A stretch of 64,000 nucleotides of DNA from an uncultured SAR86 cluster bacterium (GCA_902605165.1 CACLBJ010000001.1:62001-126000), one strand, 5' to 3'. Numbered from the stretch's first letter, positions 1 to 10,863 are shown. Notes: generated from the letters alone by a model not told the origin. Made by a program: numbers and translations.

Positions 1-265
1 GTGAGCCATTACCTCACCAACAAGCTAATCTTACGCAGGCTCATCTAATAGCGAGAGCATCAAAGCTAAGCCCTCTTTCTCCCTAAGGAGGTATACGGTA
101 TTAATCCGAGTTTCCTCGGGCTATCCCCTTCTACTAGGTAGATTCCTACGCGTTACTCACCCGTCCGCCGCTCTACTCGCACCCGAAGGTACTTTCTCGC
201 ACGACTTGCATGTGTTAAGCCTACCGCCAGCGTTCAATCTGAGCCATGATCAAACTCTTCAATTA
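1..265 (-). rRNA. rrs: 16S ribosomal RNA, 5' part
   Basis: The minus strand carries the universal 16S 5' end, AATTGAAGAGTTTGATCATGG, followed by the conserved early helices (GAACGCTGGCGG, ACACATGCAAGTCG, GGCGGACGGGTGAGTAACGCG). The gene starts near base 265, aligned to the E. coli 5' end, and runs out of the window at base 1, so only about the first 265 nucleotides are visible. The variable regions look gammaproteobacterial. I cannot place it more precisely without alignment. The rest of the rrn operon should lie before base 1. Confidence 0.97.
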
Positions 266-350
266 TGATCAATGTGTCACGTTTAAAAACTGTGACAAAG
301 TTTTTTATAATTTTCTCGTATTTTGAACACCCACACGAGTAACCAAATAT

Positions 351-378
351 GTTTAAAGAACTACCGGCTCTTGGCCGG
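351..378 (-). promoter_or_regulatory. rrn leader boxB hairpin and boxA antitermination element
   Basis: Read on the minus strand, a GC-rich hairpin CCGGC-CAAGA-GCCGG (364-378) is followed by AGTTCTTTAAAC (351-362). It is then followed by a run resembling the E. coli rrn leader (CTCGTGTGGGTGTTC). This is the boxB-boxA order bound by Nus factors for rRNA antitermination, about 90 bases before the 16S 5' end. The match is by memory of the boxA consensus (TGCTCTTTAACA). Confidence 0.75.
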
Positions 379-385
379 AAGGTGA

Positions 386-415
386 ATTCTACACGTAATT
401 TATGATAAAAGGAAA
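386..415 (-). promoter_or_regulatory. Putative rrn promoter
   Basis: On the minus strand TAGAAT (386-391) is followed by TTCACC, which resembles the C-rich discriminator of stringently controlled rRNA promoters. The hexamer 18 bases upstream (TTTCCT) is a poor -35 box. The placement, just upstream of boxB and only about 40 bases past the end of ilvC, makes it the best promoter candidate in the short spacer. Confidence 0.4.
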
Positions 416-427
416 CACTTTCTTGAG

Positions 428-1780
<1,353 letters not shown>

Positions 1781-1784
<4 letters not shown>

Positions 1785-3517
1785 GTTTTTTCACCTTTAC
1801 CCAGCCACATATCTTTTAGACTTCCGTTAGGAGCAACAAGCATTGGATACACATGCTCATTTGGATCAACATATATATCAACAAAAACTAACTTATCTTT
1901 TATAGCTAGTGCTTTAGCAATTCCCTCTCTAAGTTCAGAATTTTTAGTAATTTTAATACCAACATGGCCATAAGATTCTGCTAGTCCAACAAAATCTGGT
2001 AATGAATCCTCATAGCTAATAGATGAGTGTCTACCTTCATAGTTCATGTCTTGCCATTGCTTTACCATGCCAAGGGCAAGATTATTAATGCTAAATATTT
2101 TTATAGGTAGTTTGTATTGAGAACATGTTGAGAGTTCTTGAATACACATTTGAATACTTCCTTCTCCAGTAATGCAGATTACTTCTTCTTCAGGATAAGC
2201 CAATTTAACTCCCATTGCTGATGGAAGACCAAACCCCATGGTCCCAAGACCACCAGAATTTATCCATTTTCTTGGTTCATCAAAATGATAATACTGAGCA
2301 GCAAACATCTGATGCTGACCTACATCTGATGTAACAAACGCCTTACCTTCAGATTCTTGATAAATGTGCTGCACAGCTGCTTGAGGTAAAATTGGATGCT
2401 CATCCGAATTATTCTTATAAAGCTGATGATCAAGACCATGCATTTCTCTCCATTCGCTTATTTGCTGATGCCAAGGGGAAAGCTTTTCCTTATTTATTTC
2501 GTCCTTTCTAGACCTTAGGTGGTTATTAATAGCTTGCAAAGAGTCTTTAACTTGTCCGAATACAGCAATATCTGCCTCAATTATTTTTGATACAGATGAA
2601 TGATCCACATCAAAATGAATAACCTTTGCCTTTGGAGCAAATTTCTCTGGTGTGTTAGTAATACGGTCATCAAACCTAGCTCCCACAGCAATGATTAAAT
2701 CAGCATTATGCATTGCCATATTTGCTTGATAAGTTCCATGCATACCGAGCATACCTAAGAATCTTTTACCTGTTCCTGGGTAAACTCCAAGACCCATCAA
2801 TGTATTTGTTACTGGAAAATCAATTAATTCATTAAGCTCTCTTAATTCATTAGAAGCATTACTTGAGATTGTTCCACCGCCAGCATAAATAACAGGACGC
2901 TCGGCAGTGAGTATTGCATCCACTGCTCGCGAAACTTGATGATTTTCTGGTTTGACAGGAGGATTATAAGATCTGATATTTGCTTTATCGGGATAGTTAA
3001 AATCAAATAATTCGTCAGGATTTGTTATATCTTTAGGTACATCAATAACTACTGGGCCTTGTCTTCCAGAAGTTGCTATATGAAAAGCTTCCTTAACAAT
3101 TTGTGCAATATTTTCTTGTTTATCTACTGTGAAGCTGTGTTTCACTATGGGCCTTGATACACCTATCATGTCTGTCTCTTGGAAAGCATCAGTTCCAATT
3201 AAATGACTTTGTACTTGACCAGATATGACAACCATAGGAATTGAATCCATGAAGGCTGTGGCAATCCCAGTTATTGCATTTGTAGCTCCAGGGCCAGAGG
3301 TCACCAAAACAACGCCCGGCTTGCCAGTTGCTCTTGCGTACCCATCAGCAGCATGTGTAGCTCCTTGCTCATGCCTTACTAAAATATGCTGCATCTCTTT
3401 TTGATTAAAGATTGCATCATATATGTGAAGAGCAGCACCTCCAGGATAACCAAAAATATATTCCACTCCCTCATTTATAAGAGACTGAATTAATATGTCA
3501 TTTCCTGCAATTTTCAT
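1781..3517 (-). CDS. ilvB: Acetolactate synthase large (catalytic) subunit
   Basis: This ThDP enzyme condenses pyruvate with pyruvate or 2-ketobutyrate, the first step of branched-chain amino acid synthesis. The activating Glu lies in RHEQGATHAADGYARATG (about residue 50). The C-terminal ThDP-binding segment has GEGSIQM followed by NN. The GEG variant of the usual GDG is, from memory, common in proteobacterial IlvI-type enzymes. The sequence resembles E. coli IlvI closely (MVKQWQDM, SLPDFVGLAESYGHVG). Length 578 is normal. It is the first gene of ilvBNC, and a promoter candidate lies just upstream. Confidence 0.96.
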
Positions 3518-3539
3518 AATAAAAACTTTTAGCTTGAGG

Positions 3540-3569
3540 TTTATACATTAAAATCGCTTGTAAAAACAA
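3540..3569 (-). promoter_or_regulatory. Putative sigma-70 promoter of ilvBNC
   Basis: On the minus strand TTGTTT (3564-3569) and TATAAA (3540-3545) are separated by 18 bases, placing the transcript start about 15 bases before the ilvB ATG. A GCTTG-N6-CAAGC hairpin (3556-3571) overlaps the -35 region. It may be an operator or a weak rluD terminator. No leader peptide or attenuator fits in the short leader. Confidence 0.45.
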
Positions 3570-3583
3570 GCTTTTTAGGATTT

Positions 3584-4525
3584 TTAAGAAATATTAAATC
3601 TTTCTAGAGTTGTTATCAATTCTTTTAAATCTTTTGGGATTTTACTCTCAAATACAACGCAATCTTCACTGTCTTGCAATTTAAATCCTATTTTGTGTGC
3701 ATGGAGGGCCTGTCTTGGAAATGATCTTATGAAATCTTTAAGCTCATCTGGCGTATCTTTGGCAATAATTTTTCTTGTATTGTAAGTCTTGTCTCCTATT
3801 ATGGGGAGCTTCTTATGTGCTAAGTGAGTCCTTATTTGATGGGTTCTTCCAGTTTCTATTTCAACATCAAGGAGTGAGTAACCGCCATAACTATTAACAC
3901 TTTTTACGAAAGTGATAGCTTCTTTTCCATCCTCCCTGCATGTCATTTTAGTTCTATTATTTTTATCCCTACCAATTGGTATATCTATTTCAAGATTTCC
4001 TCTAAGTGTCCCAATAACCAAGGCCCTATAACTTTTTTTAACCTTCCTGGATTGGAGAAGGTCAATAAAGTAAAGTCTAAATTTTTCATTCTTAGCCACA
4101 ACCAATAAACCAGAAGTATCTTTATCCAAACGGTGCACTATTCCAGCTCTTGGAATTTCTTCAAGTTTAGGAAACTTGTAAAGTAACCCATTGGCTAAAG
4201 TTCCGCTAGAAATACCTGCTCCGGGATGAATTACTAGATTTACAGGTTTATCAACTATCAAGAAATCATCTGTCTCATGCAATACACTAAATTCAATATT
4301 CTCAGGGCTCCATTCTGTTGAAGCTTCATTTACAGGATTCACTTCAATTTCATCATCAAGATTTACTTTTTCTCTAGGAGATGCAATTTCTCCATTTAAA
4401 AGGATATTCCCACTCAAAATCCACTCTTTCAACTTGGTTCTTGAAAACTCTTTAAATAAAACTGATGATGCTTTATCAAGTCTCAAGTTGATTAAATCCT
4501 TAGAAACTTTTTTTGTTGTTAACAT
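3584..4525 (-). CDS. rluD: 23S rRNA pseudouridine(1911/1915/1917) synthase RluD
   Basis: RluD makes three pseudouridines in helix 69 of 23S rRNA. An N-terminal S4 RNA-binding domain (LDKASSVLF to GNILLNG, about residues 16-46) precedes the RluA-family catalytic domain. That domain has HRLDKDTSGLLVVAKN, with the catalytic Asp at about residue 134, and the later RTHQIRTHLAHKKLPIIGD motif. Length 313 is normal. It is divergent from bamD with 51 bases between the starts, an arrangement common in Gammaproteobacteria (rluD next to bamD). Confidence 0.95.
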   Translation of the reverse strand: MLTTKKVSKDLINLRLDKASSVLFKEFSRTKLKEWILSGNILLNGEIASPREKVNLDDEIEVNPVNEASTEWSPENIEFSVLHETDDFLIVDKPVNLVIHPGAGISSGTLANGLLYKFPKLEEIPRAGIVHRLDKDTSGLLVVAKNEKFRLYFIDLLQSRKVKKSYRALVIGTLRGNLEIDIPIGRDKNNRTKMTCREDGKEAITFVKSVNSYGGYSLLDVEIETGRTHQIRTHLAHKKLPIIGDKTYNTRKIIAKDTPDELKDFIRSFPRQALHAHKIGFKLQDSEDCVVFESKIPKDLKELITTLERFNIS

Positions 4526-4576
4526 AATGAACTTTTTTTAAGATTTATAATCAAATATTAGAGTAAAATAACACCC

Positions 4577-5422
4577 ATGAATAGAAATCTAAAAAATATT
4601 TTGTTTCTCCCTTTAGCTTTTGCCTGTACTTTTTTTATCTCATCATGCAGTAAAGATGAAGTTGAAATCGAAAGACCAGAAAAGGTCTATTACGATAATG
4701 CACAAAGAAGAATGAAAGTTAATAATTATTTTGGTGCAATTGAGTCACTGCAGAGAATAGAAACACAATATCCTTTTGGTAAATACGCAGAGCAAGCTCA
4801 AGTTGAGCTAGTCTATTGTTATTTTATGAATGGAGAAACTGAGGCTGCGCATTCAGCTGCGGAGAGATTTATTAGACTTCATCCAAGACATCCTAATATT
4901 GACTATGCTTATTTTATGAAAGGTCTATCAAGCTATACTAGAGATGCTGGACTCCTAGTAAGAGTTACAAATACTGATCTATCTTCAAGAGATGTTTCAG
5001 GAGCCAAATTAGCATTTTCAGAATTAACTGAATTCCTTACAAGGTTTCCTGATAGTCAATATGCTGCATATGCAAAACAAAGGCTAATTTATTTAAGAAA
5101 TCTCGTTGCTAGTAATGAGCTTGCAGCTGCTGATTATTATGTAACTAGAAAGGCTTATGTCGCTGCCATTAGAAGGGCATCTTATGTTCTAGAAAATATT
5201 CCAAATTCAAATCAAAATCATAGAGCACTCCAAATCTTAAAGACGTCTTATGAAGAGCTTGGTTACACTGATCTGGTTGAGGATACTGAAAAATTGATAG
5301 CACTAAATCCACCGCCACCAGATTCAGGAAAAACAAATGGATCATTTCTGCAAAATGTTCCGCTACCAAACTCACTTCCTCTAATTATTGGGGGAACAAT
5401 TCTTTCAGGTGCAACTAATTAA
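4577..5422 (+). CDS. bamD: Outer membrane assembly lipoprotein BamD
   Basis: BamD is an essential lipoprotein of the BAM complex, which inserts beta-barrel proteins in the outer membrane. A lipoprotein signal ends in ISSC with the acylated Cys at residue 24. TPR-like helices follow, with typical segments IETQYPFGKYAEQAQVEL, RFIRLHPRHPNIDYAYFMKG and SRDVSGAKLAFSEL. At 281 residues it has a C-terminal extension of about 35 residues relative to E. coli BamD. A TATAAT at 4546-4551 is a plausible -10 box, but no clear -35 was found. Confidence 0.95.
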   Translation: MNRNLKNILFLPLAFACTFFISSCSKDEVEIERPEKVYYDNAQRRMKVNNYFGAIESLQRIETQYPFGKYAEQAQVELVYCYFMNGETEAAHSAAERFIRLHPRHPNIDYAYFMKGLSSYTRDAGLLVRVTNTDLSSRDVSGAKLAFSELTEFLTRFPDSQYAAYAKQRLIYLRNLVASNELAAADYYVTRKAYVAAIRRASYVLENIPNSNQNHRALQILKTSYEELGYTDLVEDTEKLIALNPPPPDSGKTNGSFLQNVPLPNSLPLIIGGTILSGATN

Positions 5423-5611
5423 TTGAAGATAATTGTCCCTTTGTTGGTAATAATCTTTTTTCTAATAAGGTATTTAATTAAACCAAATAAAGTGAACCGT
5501 ATTTCAAGAAATGATATGGATTCTTGTATTAGCTGTGGGACTTTTGTTTCAGAAAATTTAGCTATAAAAAAAGGGGATAATATATATTGCTCTGAAAAGT
5601 GTATTAAGTAG
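5423..5611 (+). CDS. Small membrane-anchored zinc-ribbon protein (PP0621-like)
   Basis: The 62-residue protein starts at a TTG immediately after the bamD stop, with no intervening base. It has one N-terminal transmembrane helix (IVPLLVIIFFLIRYLI), then a basic stretch, then CISCG at mid-protein and YCSEKC near the end, a four-Cys zinc-ribbon pattern. This layout matches the small proteobacterial PP0621 family, whose function is unknown. It shares the bamD transcript and overlaps the convergent efflux gene by 8 bases. Family placement is from memory of its motif. Confidence 0.65.
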   Translation: MKIIVPLLVIIFFLIRYLIKPNKVNRISRNDMDSCISCGTFVSENLAIKKGDNIYCSEKCIK

Positions 5612-8600
5612 TCCTAGGTATCTTTCCTAAAATCATGAACATAGCTGGAATATAGAACAATGCTATCAAAGATGCGCCAATAACCCCAACTGACATTGCC
5701 CATGCTAGTGGTTGGAAAAAGATGCTTGTTAGTATCAGAGGAAATAAACCTCCAATTGTTGTAGCTGTTGTTGTAATAATATGTCTTGTAGCCCTGGTCA
5801 CAGTTTGAATCACTCCATCTAAATCATAATTTCCTTTTTCTGAATCTTCTTTTAAAGCTGCTAAAACGACGATTGAGTCATTTATTGCAAGTCCTGCTAG
5901 CCCAATTGCACCTACCAGTCCGATGAATCCAAAATTTTGCATACCCACAACTAATCCCAATATAGCTAAACCCAAGCACAATCCTGCAACTGATGATATG
6001 AGAAGCGTTTGTCTAAATGAATTCAGTGCAAAAACTAATCCAACAAGAATCAAGATAAAGAAAACAATAGCTGAAGCAAATAGCTGCGCATTAGACTCAG
6101 CACTTTCAGCTGCTTCTCCAGCTTGTTCAAGCTTATACCCAGAAGGAAGATTATTTTTAAATTCTTGAATGTCTTCTTTAAGGAAAGCCTCAGAAACTGA
6201 TGGAAGTGATCTTGGCCATGTCCATGCTGAAACACCATTTTCTCGTTCACCTTTATACCTTGAAAATGCTCCTAATTTTCTTGATAGCTGTATATCAGAA
6301 AAATTTTCCACATATTCAATTCCGCTTGTTCCAGAAATTGAGAGAAGTGATGCTTGTGAAATATCTGCAGTAGCTTTTTGATCTCTTTTTAATCTTATTG
6401 ACAACTCTTTACTTCCATCTTGCATAGTCCCAATTACCATTCCATTACTTGCAAAATTGATCTCTTTTATCAATGAGTCCATATCGTTGGATGTATATGC
6501 AATGCTTGAATTATCAAAATCTATCTCAAGGTTTGTTTCATATTCATTGGACTGTGAGCGTGTAATATATACATCAGGTGCTTTACTTAGGATTAGTTCT
6601 AGCCTATTACCAAGCTCTGTTAAAATGTCTTGATCTTCTCCTAAAATTCTATATTCAATATCAGCAAATACTGGTGGACCCGAAGAAAATTGATCAACTA
6701 TTATTCTTACACCAGGGTTATTCTTTACTAGCTCTTTTGCTATCATGTCAATGTTATTTTTCATGGTCCAATAACTGGTAGTGAAATAAACTGCATTTGC
6801 TTCGTTATTACTTCCAAGTGAACTATTACCTCCAACTACATTTCCTAGAACTCTTGGCAATTTTCTTCCCACAAACCAAAAGTCGCCTTCAATAAAGTCA
6901 TATTCGGAAAGTTGCTCTCTAATATCTTTAACTTTCTCAATTGTTCCGTTTACTGAACTGTTTTTTGGCAATTCAACTCTTACTTGGAACATATTCCTGT
7001 CGTTGGCAGGAAAAAAATCCCTGTCTAAGCTACTAAATAGAAGAAAACCTAGCATTGGCAGTGAAAAGGACAATAGTATTGCTCTCTTTGGCTTTGATAA
7101 GGCCCAAAATAATGATGTTCTGTAGTATTTGTAAAGTTTGTTACTTGAATACCCTTTACTAAAGAAATCTGAAGAAAAAATTGGCATCTTCTCTAAATAG
7201 TGGAGAGCAGGCAAGACAACTGTAAGTGAGAGAAAAAGTGATGATGAGACTGCCATTATCAATGTTTTTGCCATTCCTCCAACATACTCATTACTTGGGC
7301 CCTCTCCAACAGCAATTGGCATAAATGCTAGCGCGGTTGTTGCAGTTGCTGCTAGCAATGGTAAAAATAAATGTTTTACAGATTTGTAAATTGCCTCTTT
7401 TGAACTCAATCCATCCAGTCTTCTATATCTATAATCTTCTACAACGATAATCGCATTATCAATTAAGAGACCTAAGGCAATTATCATTCCAGTTGTTGAT
7501 GTTTGATGAAGAGGCAGTCCGGTAATTTGGCAAATAAATAAAACCGAACAAAGGGTTAATGGCAGTATTAATGCAACCAGTAGCGCCGATCGAAGTCCTA
7601 ATAGAAATGCACTCAATACTAAAACTAAAAATAGTGCAAATCCAATACTTGATGTTAATTCATCAAATCTTTTTTCAACATAAAAAGATTCTTCATATAC
7701 AGGTAGAACAATAATTTCCTCAGGCAAATTCTCTTTAAAGTCTTCAACAACCTTATTTGCTCTGGAAACATATTCATCAATCCTTTGGTTAAACGTCCCT
7801 GTGACCTGAACTAATACAGCAGGAAAACCATTTACTATTGAATAACTCTCTATGGGTGTTACAGCCTGTTGAGAAATAGAAGCTATATCAGATAGTTTAA
7901 TTAATTGAGAGTCATCTTTCGCTATTGGTATATCCTCGAGTTGAGATATTGTTTTCAGGTTATCCTTAGACTTTATTAAAATTTCTTCATCTAAGCTTGA
8001 TATCAATCCAACAGATCTCTTATTATCAAATGACCCAACTAAGTTAGAAAGATTTTGAAAAGAAAGACCAAGATTTGATAACTTTCTTGAGTCAACTTCT
8101 ACTAAGATTTCTTCATTTGCAGCACCATGAATTTCAACCCCTTCAGTAGATCCTAAATAAGCTAGTTTTCTTTTTAATTGTTCAGCTAATCTAGACATTA
8201 ATATAAGGGGAGGCTCTCCCTCACCCTTCCATTGAATCGAATAAAGAGCTGAAATTGGAGGTCCTGAATTTCGACTAAGCTCAAGCCTTGCATTATTAGG
8301 TATTTTTTGCTCAGTTTGATCAAGCTTATCTTGGACCTCGCTCCAAACCTTCTCAACTAAGTCAAAAGAAACTTCGTCTTTAAGCTCTACAAGAGTCGTG
8401 GCAGATCCTTGTCTAATATTTGAATTAAGATTTCTTATTTCTGAAATTTCTCTTAATTTAATTTCCAAGATTTCTGTAACCTGACTTTCTATTCTATCTG
8501 CGGAAGCACCAGGATAAACTTGAATAACTAGTGCCCATCTTTCAGCAAGTTCAGGCATTTCTTGTCTAGGAATATTATTGAAACCAGAATAGCCGACTAA

Positions 8601-8666
8601 AAGAAAGAAGATTAACGTTAGAATAAGTATCCTAGGTCTCTCAAGAAAAACTCTAATTAAGCTCAT
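5604..8666 (-). CDS. RND efflux pump inner-membrane permease (AcrB/MexB superfamily)
   Basis: This is a proton-driven tripartite efflux transporter. The 1020 residues show the RND plan: one N-terminal helix, a large periplasmic loop, six helices, then a repeat of the same. The start (FLERPRILILTLIFFLLVG, IPRQEMPELAERWALV) resembles drug and aryl-polyene-type RND proteins. The TM4 proton-relay motif is GLLIDNAIIVVED, so the second Asp of AcrB (D408) is Asn, as in many RND subfamilies. The adaptor gene precedes it by 2 bases and a TetR gene diverges from that. The outer-membrane partner is probably the TolC encoded at 41609. The substrate cannot be read from the sequence. Confidence 0.92.
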   Translation of the reverse strand: MSLIRVFLERPRILILTLIFFLLVGYSGFNNIPRQEMPELAERWALVIQVYPGASADRIESQVTEILEIKLREISEIRNLNSNIRQGSATTLVELKDEVSFDLVEKVWSEVQDKLDQTEQKIPNNARLELSRNSGPPISALYSIQWKGEGEPPLILMSRLAEQLKRKLAYLGSTEGVEIHGAANEEILVEVDSRKLSNLGLSFQNLSNLVGSFDNKRSVGLISSLDEEILIKSKDNLKTISQLEDIPIAKDDSQLIKLSDIASISQQAVTPIESYSIVNGFPAVLVQVTGTFNQRIDEYVSRANKVVEDFKENLPEEIIVLPVYEESFYVEKRFDELTSSIGFALFLVLVLSAFLLGLRSALLVALILPLTLCSVLFICQITGLPLHQTSTTGMIIALGLLIDNAIIVVEDYRYRRLDGLSSKEAIYKSVKHLFLPLLAATATTALAFMPIAVGEGPSNEYVGGMAKTLIMAVSSSLFLSLTVVLPALHYLEKMPIFSSDFFSKGYSSNKLYKYYRTSLFWALSKPKRAILLSFSLPMLGFLLFSSLDRDFFPANDRNMFQVRVELPKNSSVNGTIEKVKDIREQLSEYDFIEGDFWFVGRKLPRVLGNVVGGNSSLGSNNEANAVYFTTSYWTMKNNIDMIAKELVKNNPGVRIIVDQFSSGPPVFADIEYRILGEDQDILTELGNRLELILSKAPDVYITRSQSNEYETNLEIDFDNSSIAYTSNDMDSLIKEINFASNGMVIGTMQDGSKELSIRLKRDQKATADISQASLLSISGTSGIEYVENFSDIQLSRKLGAFSRYKGERENGVSAWTWPRSLPSVSEAFLKEDIQEFKNNLPSGYKLEQAGEAAESAESNAQLFASAIVFFILILVGLVFALNSFRQTLLISSVAGLCLGLAILGLVVGMQNFGFIGLVGAIGLAGLAINDSIVVLAALKEDSEKGNYDLDGVIQTVTRATRHIITTTATTIGGLFPLILTSIFFQPLAWAMSVGVIGASLIALFYIPAMFMILGKIPRTT

Positions 8667-8668
8667 TA

Positions 8669-9661
8669 TTAGAGTGTCTGTCCTTCTATGATCTTCGATA
8701 GGCCACCCAGAACAACTAAATCACCATCTTTGAGAGTGCCAGATACAAATGCATAATTATTTTCAAAATGTAGGATCTGAACTAAATCTTTTTCTACAGT
8801 ATTTGTTCCATCATTTGAAATAGTATACACGGACCAAAGGCCCTGCTCAGATTGTGAAAGAGAATTTATAGGAAGCCATAAACCTTTTTCATTCTTCTTA
8901 ATTTTTATAACTAAATCAATTACAGATCCTGGTAAAAAGAAATCATTGAATTCAAATATCGCTAATCTACTATTAGAGCCGCTTAGTGACATTGGAGCTA
9001 GCCTCTTCAATTTACCTTGAGCAATTTCAGAGCCAATTTTGAAAGTATACTCATATGAAATTATCAGATTTTTAATAAGATCTTCTGGAATAGAAACATG
9101 AGCCTCGACCTTATTTGCTTCAAGTATTTCTAATATTGGATTACTTCCACTGATCACTGTGCCCTCATCTACAAACCTATCTTGAATAAAGCCATCATAT
9201 GGTGCTCTTAAAACAGTTTGTGATTTTTTTACTTGAAAAAATTTAACCTGCGACTTTGCAATCAAATACTCTGATTTTGCTTTATCAAAATCTTGATTTG
9301 AGATAAATCCTTTTTCCTTGAGATCTTTGAATCTATTTAAAACCTGAGTTGCTAAGTCTAGTCTGGCTAATGCTTGTTCAAGATTTGCATTAATTTCATT
9401 GTCATCGAGCTGAGCAAGAATATTACCTTCTTCTACCTTATCCCCAATGTCGACAAAAATTGAATTTATTCGCCCCGGAATTTCAAAAGCTATTTTTGAT
9501 TGTTGGAAAGGTAAAAGTTTGCCAGGTAAACTTTTAGAAACTTCATAAGTATTGCTAGTTTTAACTTCAAGCACTTCAAGCTGCTGATCTGCATACAGTG
9601 AAAAAGATAGGTAAACCCCGCACACAAAAAGAGTTTTGCAAAAATGCTTATAAATTGTCAT
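8669..9661 (-). CDS. RND efflux periplasmic adaptor (membrane fusion) subunit
   Basis: This HlyD/AcrA-family adaptor links the RND permease to an outer-membrane channel. It has an N-terminal signal sequence (hydrophobic to about residue 24), then the barrel-sandwich half-motif (SKIAFEIPGRINSIFVDIGD, EGNILAQLDDNE). A coiled-coil hairpin with repeated Leu/Ala/Lys follows, then the second half-motif (VLRAPYDGFIQDRFVDEGT). At 330 residues it is compact. It is first in the two-gene pump operon and starts at a strong divergent promoter shared with the TetR regulator. Confidence 0.92.
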   Translation of the reverse strand: MTIYKHFCKTLFVCGVYLSFSLYADQQLEVLEVKTSNTYEVSKSLPGKLLPFQQSKIAFEIPGRINSIFVDIGDKVEEGNILAQLDDNEINANLEQALARLDLATQVLNRFKDLKEKGFISNQDFDKAKSEYLIAKSQVKFFQVKKSQTVLRAPYDGFIQDRFVDEGTVISGSNPILEILEANKVEAHVSIPEDLIKNLIISYEYTFKIGSEIAQGKLKRLAPMSLSGSNSRLAIFEFNDFFLPGSVIDLVIKIKKNEKGLWLPINSLSQSEQGLWSVYTISNDGTNTVEKDLVQILHFENNYAFVSGTLKDGDLVVLGGLSKIIEGQTL

Positions 9662-9664
9662 AAT

Positions 9665-9712
9665 GTTAACGATGTAAACTTAAATTATATATTATAAGTT
9701 AACACTGTCAAC
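9665..9712. promoter_or_regulatory. Palindromic TetR operator with embedded RND promoter
   Basis: Bases 9665-9682 (GTTAACGATGTAAACTTA) and 9695-9712 form an imperfect inverted repeat matching at 14 of 18 positions around a 12-base centre. A near-consensus minus-strand promoter lies inside: TTGACA (9706-9711), 16 bases, TATAAT (9684-9689). Binding of the adjacent TetR protein would therefore block the pump promoter and, since the site ends 4 bases before its own ATG, its own gene as well. Confidence 0.75.
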
Positions 9713-9715
9713 ATC

Positions 9716-10315
9716 ATGAATATTGAAAATCATAAGTATCATCATGGTAATTTAAGGGATGAAATCCTAACAGCTGCTTATAATTTTGTTTCAGAGAATG
9801 GATATGCTGCAATGAGCCTAAGAGGCATTGCTGAGAATTGTAATGTTTCTGCAACTGCAATCTATAGACACTACAAAACAAAGGAACATCTGTTGGCTGA
9901 TGTTGTTGTAAAGGGGTTTATTGAATTCAATATATTTGTTGAGGGAGATTCAGAAGCTAACATTTTTGATAAATGTGATAACTATCTAGAGTTTGCTTTC
10001 GATAATAAGAATATATACGACCTGCTTTTTAGTCAATCAGTGGTTGAATTTCTACAATTTCCTAACATACTGGAAGTTGCTGATAGTTCTTTTCAAACCC
10101 TTTTAGAGTCGGTAAAAGAGCATGATAGAAGCCTTAATGATCTTAGTGCATCCAATAAAGCAATTCATATTTGGTCCTTTTTGCATGGTATAAGCAGTAT
10201 CTCAAAAAAGATGGATGTCGCTCTATCGCTTCCTGATAGTGAAATGCCAATCCCAGTTAGGTCAGTTAAAAGAGCAAGGAGTAACCTAAGACAATTTATA
10301 GAAGACTTATTTTGA
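9716..10315 (+). CDS. TetR/AcrR-family transcriptional regulator
   Basis: This is the likely repressor of the divergent RND pump. The N-terminal helix-turn-helix is clear: YHHGNLRDEILTAAYNFV, then YAAMSLRGIAENCNVSATAIYRHYKTKEHLL (about residues 8-62). The C-terminal ligand domain includes IHIWSFLHGISSI, the pattern of the WHG-type TetR domain. Length 199 is typical. The palindrome in the 54-base divergent spacer is the probable operator. Its stop overlaps the TTG start of rsmD. Confidence 0.9.
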   Translation: MNIENHKYHHGNLRDEILTAAYNFVSENGYAAMSLRGIAENCNVSATAIYRHYKTKEHLLADVVVKGFIEFNIFVEGDSEANIFDKCDNYLEFAFDNKNIYDLLFSQSVVEFLQFPNILEVADSSFQTLLESVKEHDRSLNDLSASNKAIHIWSFLHGISSISKKMDVALSLPDSEMPIPVRSVKRARSNLRQFIEDLF

Positions 10316-10863
10316 AGACCTCTAAAATAAGAATAATTGGTGGTTCTTTAAAAGGAAATCATATTTCTTTCCCCTCCTCGTCTAAGCTTAGGCCTACATC
10401 AAATAAGTTAAGAGAAATTCTTTTTAATTGGTTAAATTTTGAAATAGCTGGTTTTAAGTGTGTAGATTGTTTTTCTGGATCAGGGGCGCTTGGTATAGAG
10501 GCAATCTCTAGAGGAGCTCAATCAGCCACATTTATTGAAAAAACACCAAAGTTTGCTGCAAGTATCGAAGCAAATCTTGAAAGGTTAAATATTTCTGAAA
10601 AATGTGAAATAAAGATTAAAAATGCTTTTGATTGGTTAAAGGAAGATAGTCTGGAAGAATTGGATTTAATATTCTTTGACCCTCCATTTTTTGATGAAAG
10701 AATCCAGGGTCTTCTTTCTTCTCTAGAGTCTCTAAAAATAAAAAAAGGGACATTAATATATTTTGAAAAAAGTACTTTTGATAAAATAGATGTCCCTAAT
10801 TCATTGAAGTTACTTAAATCGAAAAGTGTTGGAGATGCTGAAGGGCTTTTATTAGAAAAATGA
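10312..10863 (+). CDS. rsmD: 16S rRNA (guanine(966)-N2)-methyltransferase RsmD
   Basis: RsmD methylates G966 of 16S rRNA with S-adenosylmethionine during 30S assembly. The N-terminal IIGGSLKGNHISFPSSSKLRPTSNKLREILFNWL contains the family RPTxxxxRE signature. The SAM motif is DCFSGSGALGIEAISRGA, and the N-methyltransferase catalytic motif is DPPF. Length 183 is normal. The start is a TTG that overlaps the stop of the TetR gene. The end overlaps hemC as ATGA, so it belongs to rsmD-hemC-hemD. Confidence 0.93.
   Translation: MKTSKIRIIGGSLKGNHISFPSSSKLRPTSNKLREILFNWLNFEIAGFKCVDCFSGSGALGIEAISRGAQSATFIEKTPKFAASIEANLERLNISEKCEIKIKNAFDWLKEDSLEELDLIFFDPPFFDERIQGLLSSLESLKIKKGTLIYFEKSTFDKIDVPNSLKLLKSKSVGDAEGLLLEK

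Noticed and set aside
3556-3571. GCTTG-N6-CAAGC hairpin followed by TTTTT on the plus strand, as an intrinsic terminator
   Set aside because: No plus-strand gene ends here; on the minus strand the U-run is weak. Its place over the ilvB -35 box fits an operator or chance better.
5604-8666. Asn in place of the second TM4 Asp in the RND pump as a sign of inactivation
   Set aside because: Many active RND families carry a DN pair at this position, so it is not evidence of loss.
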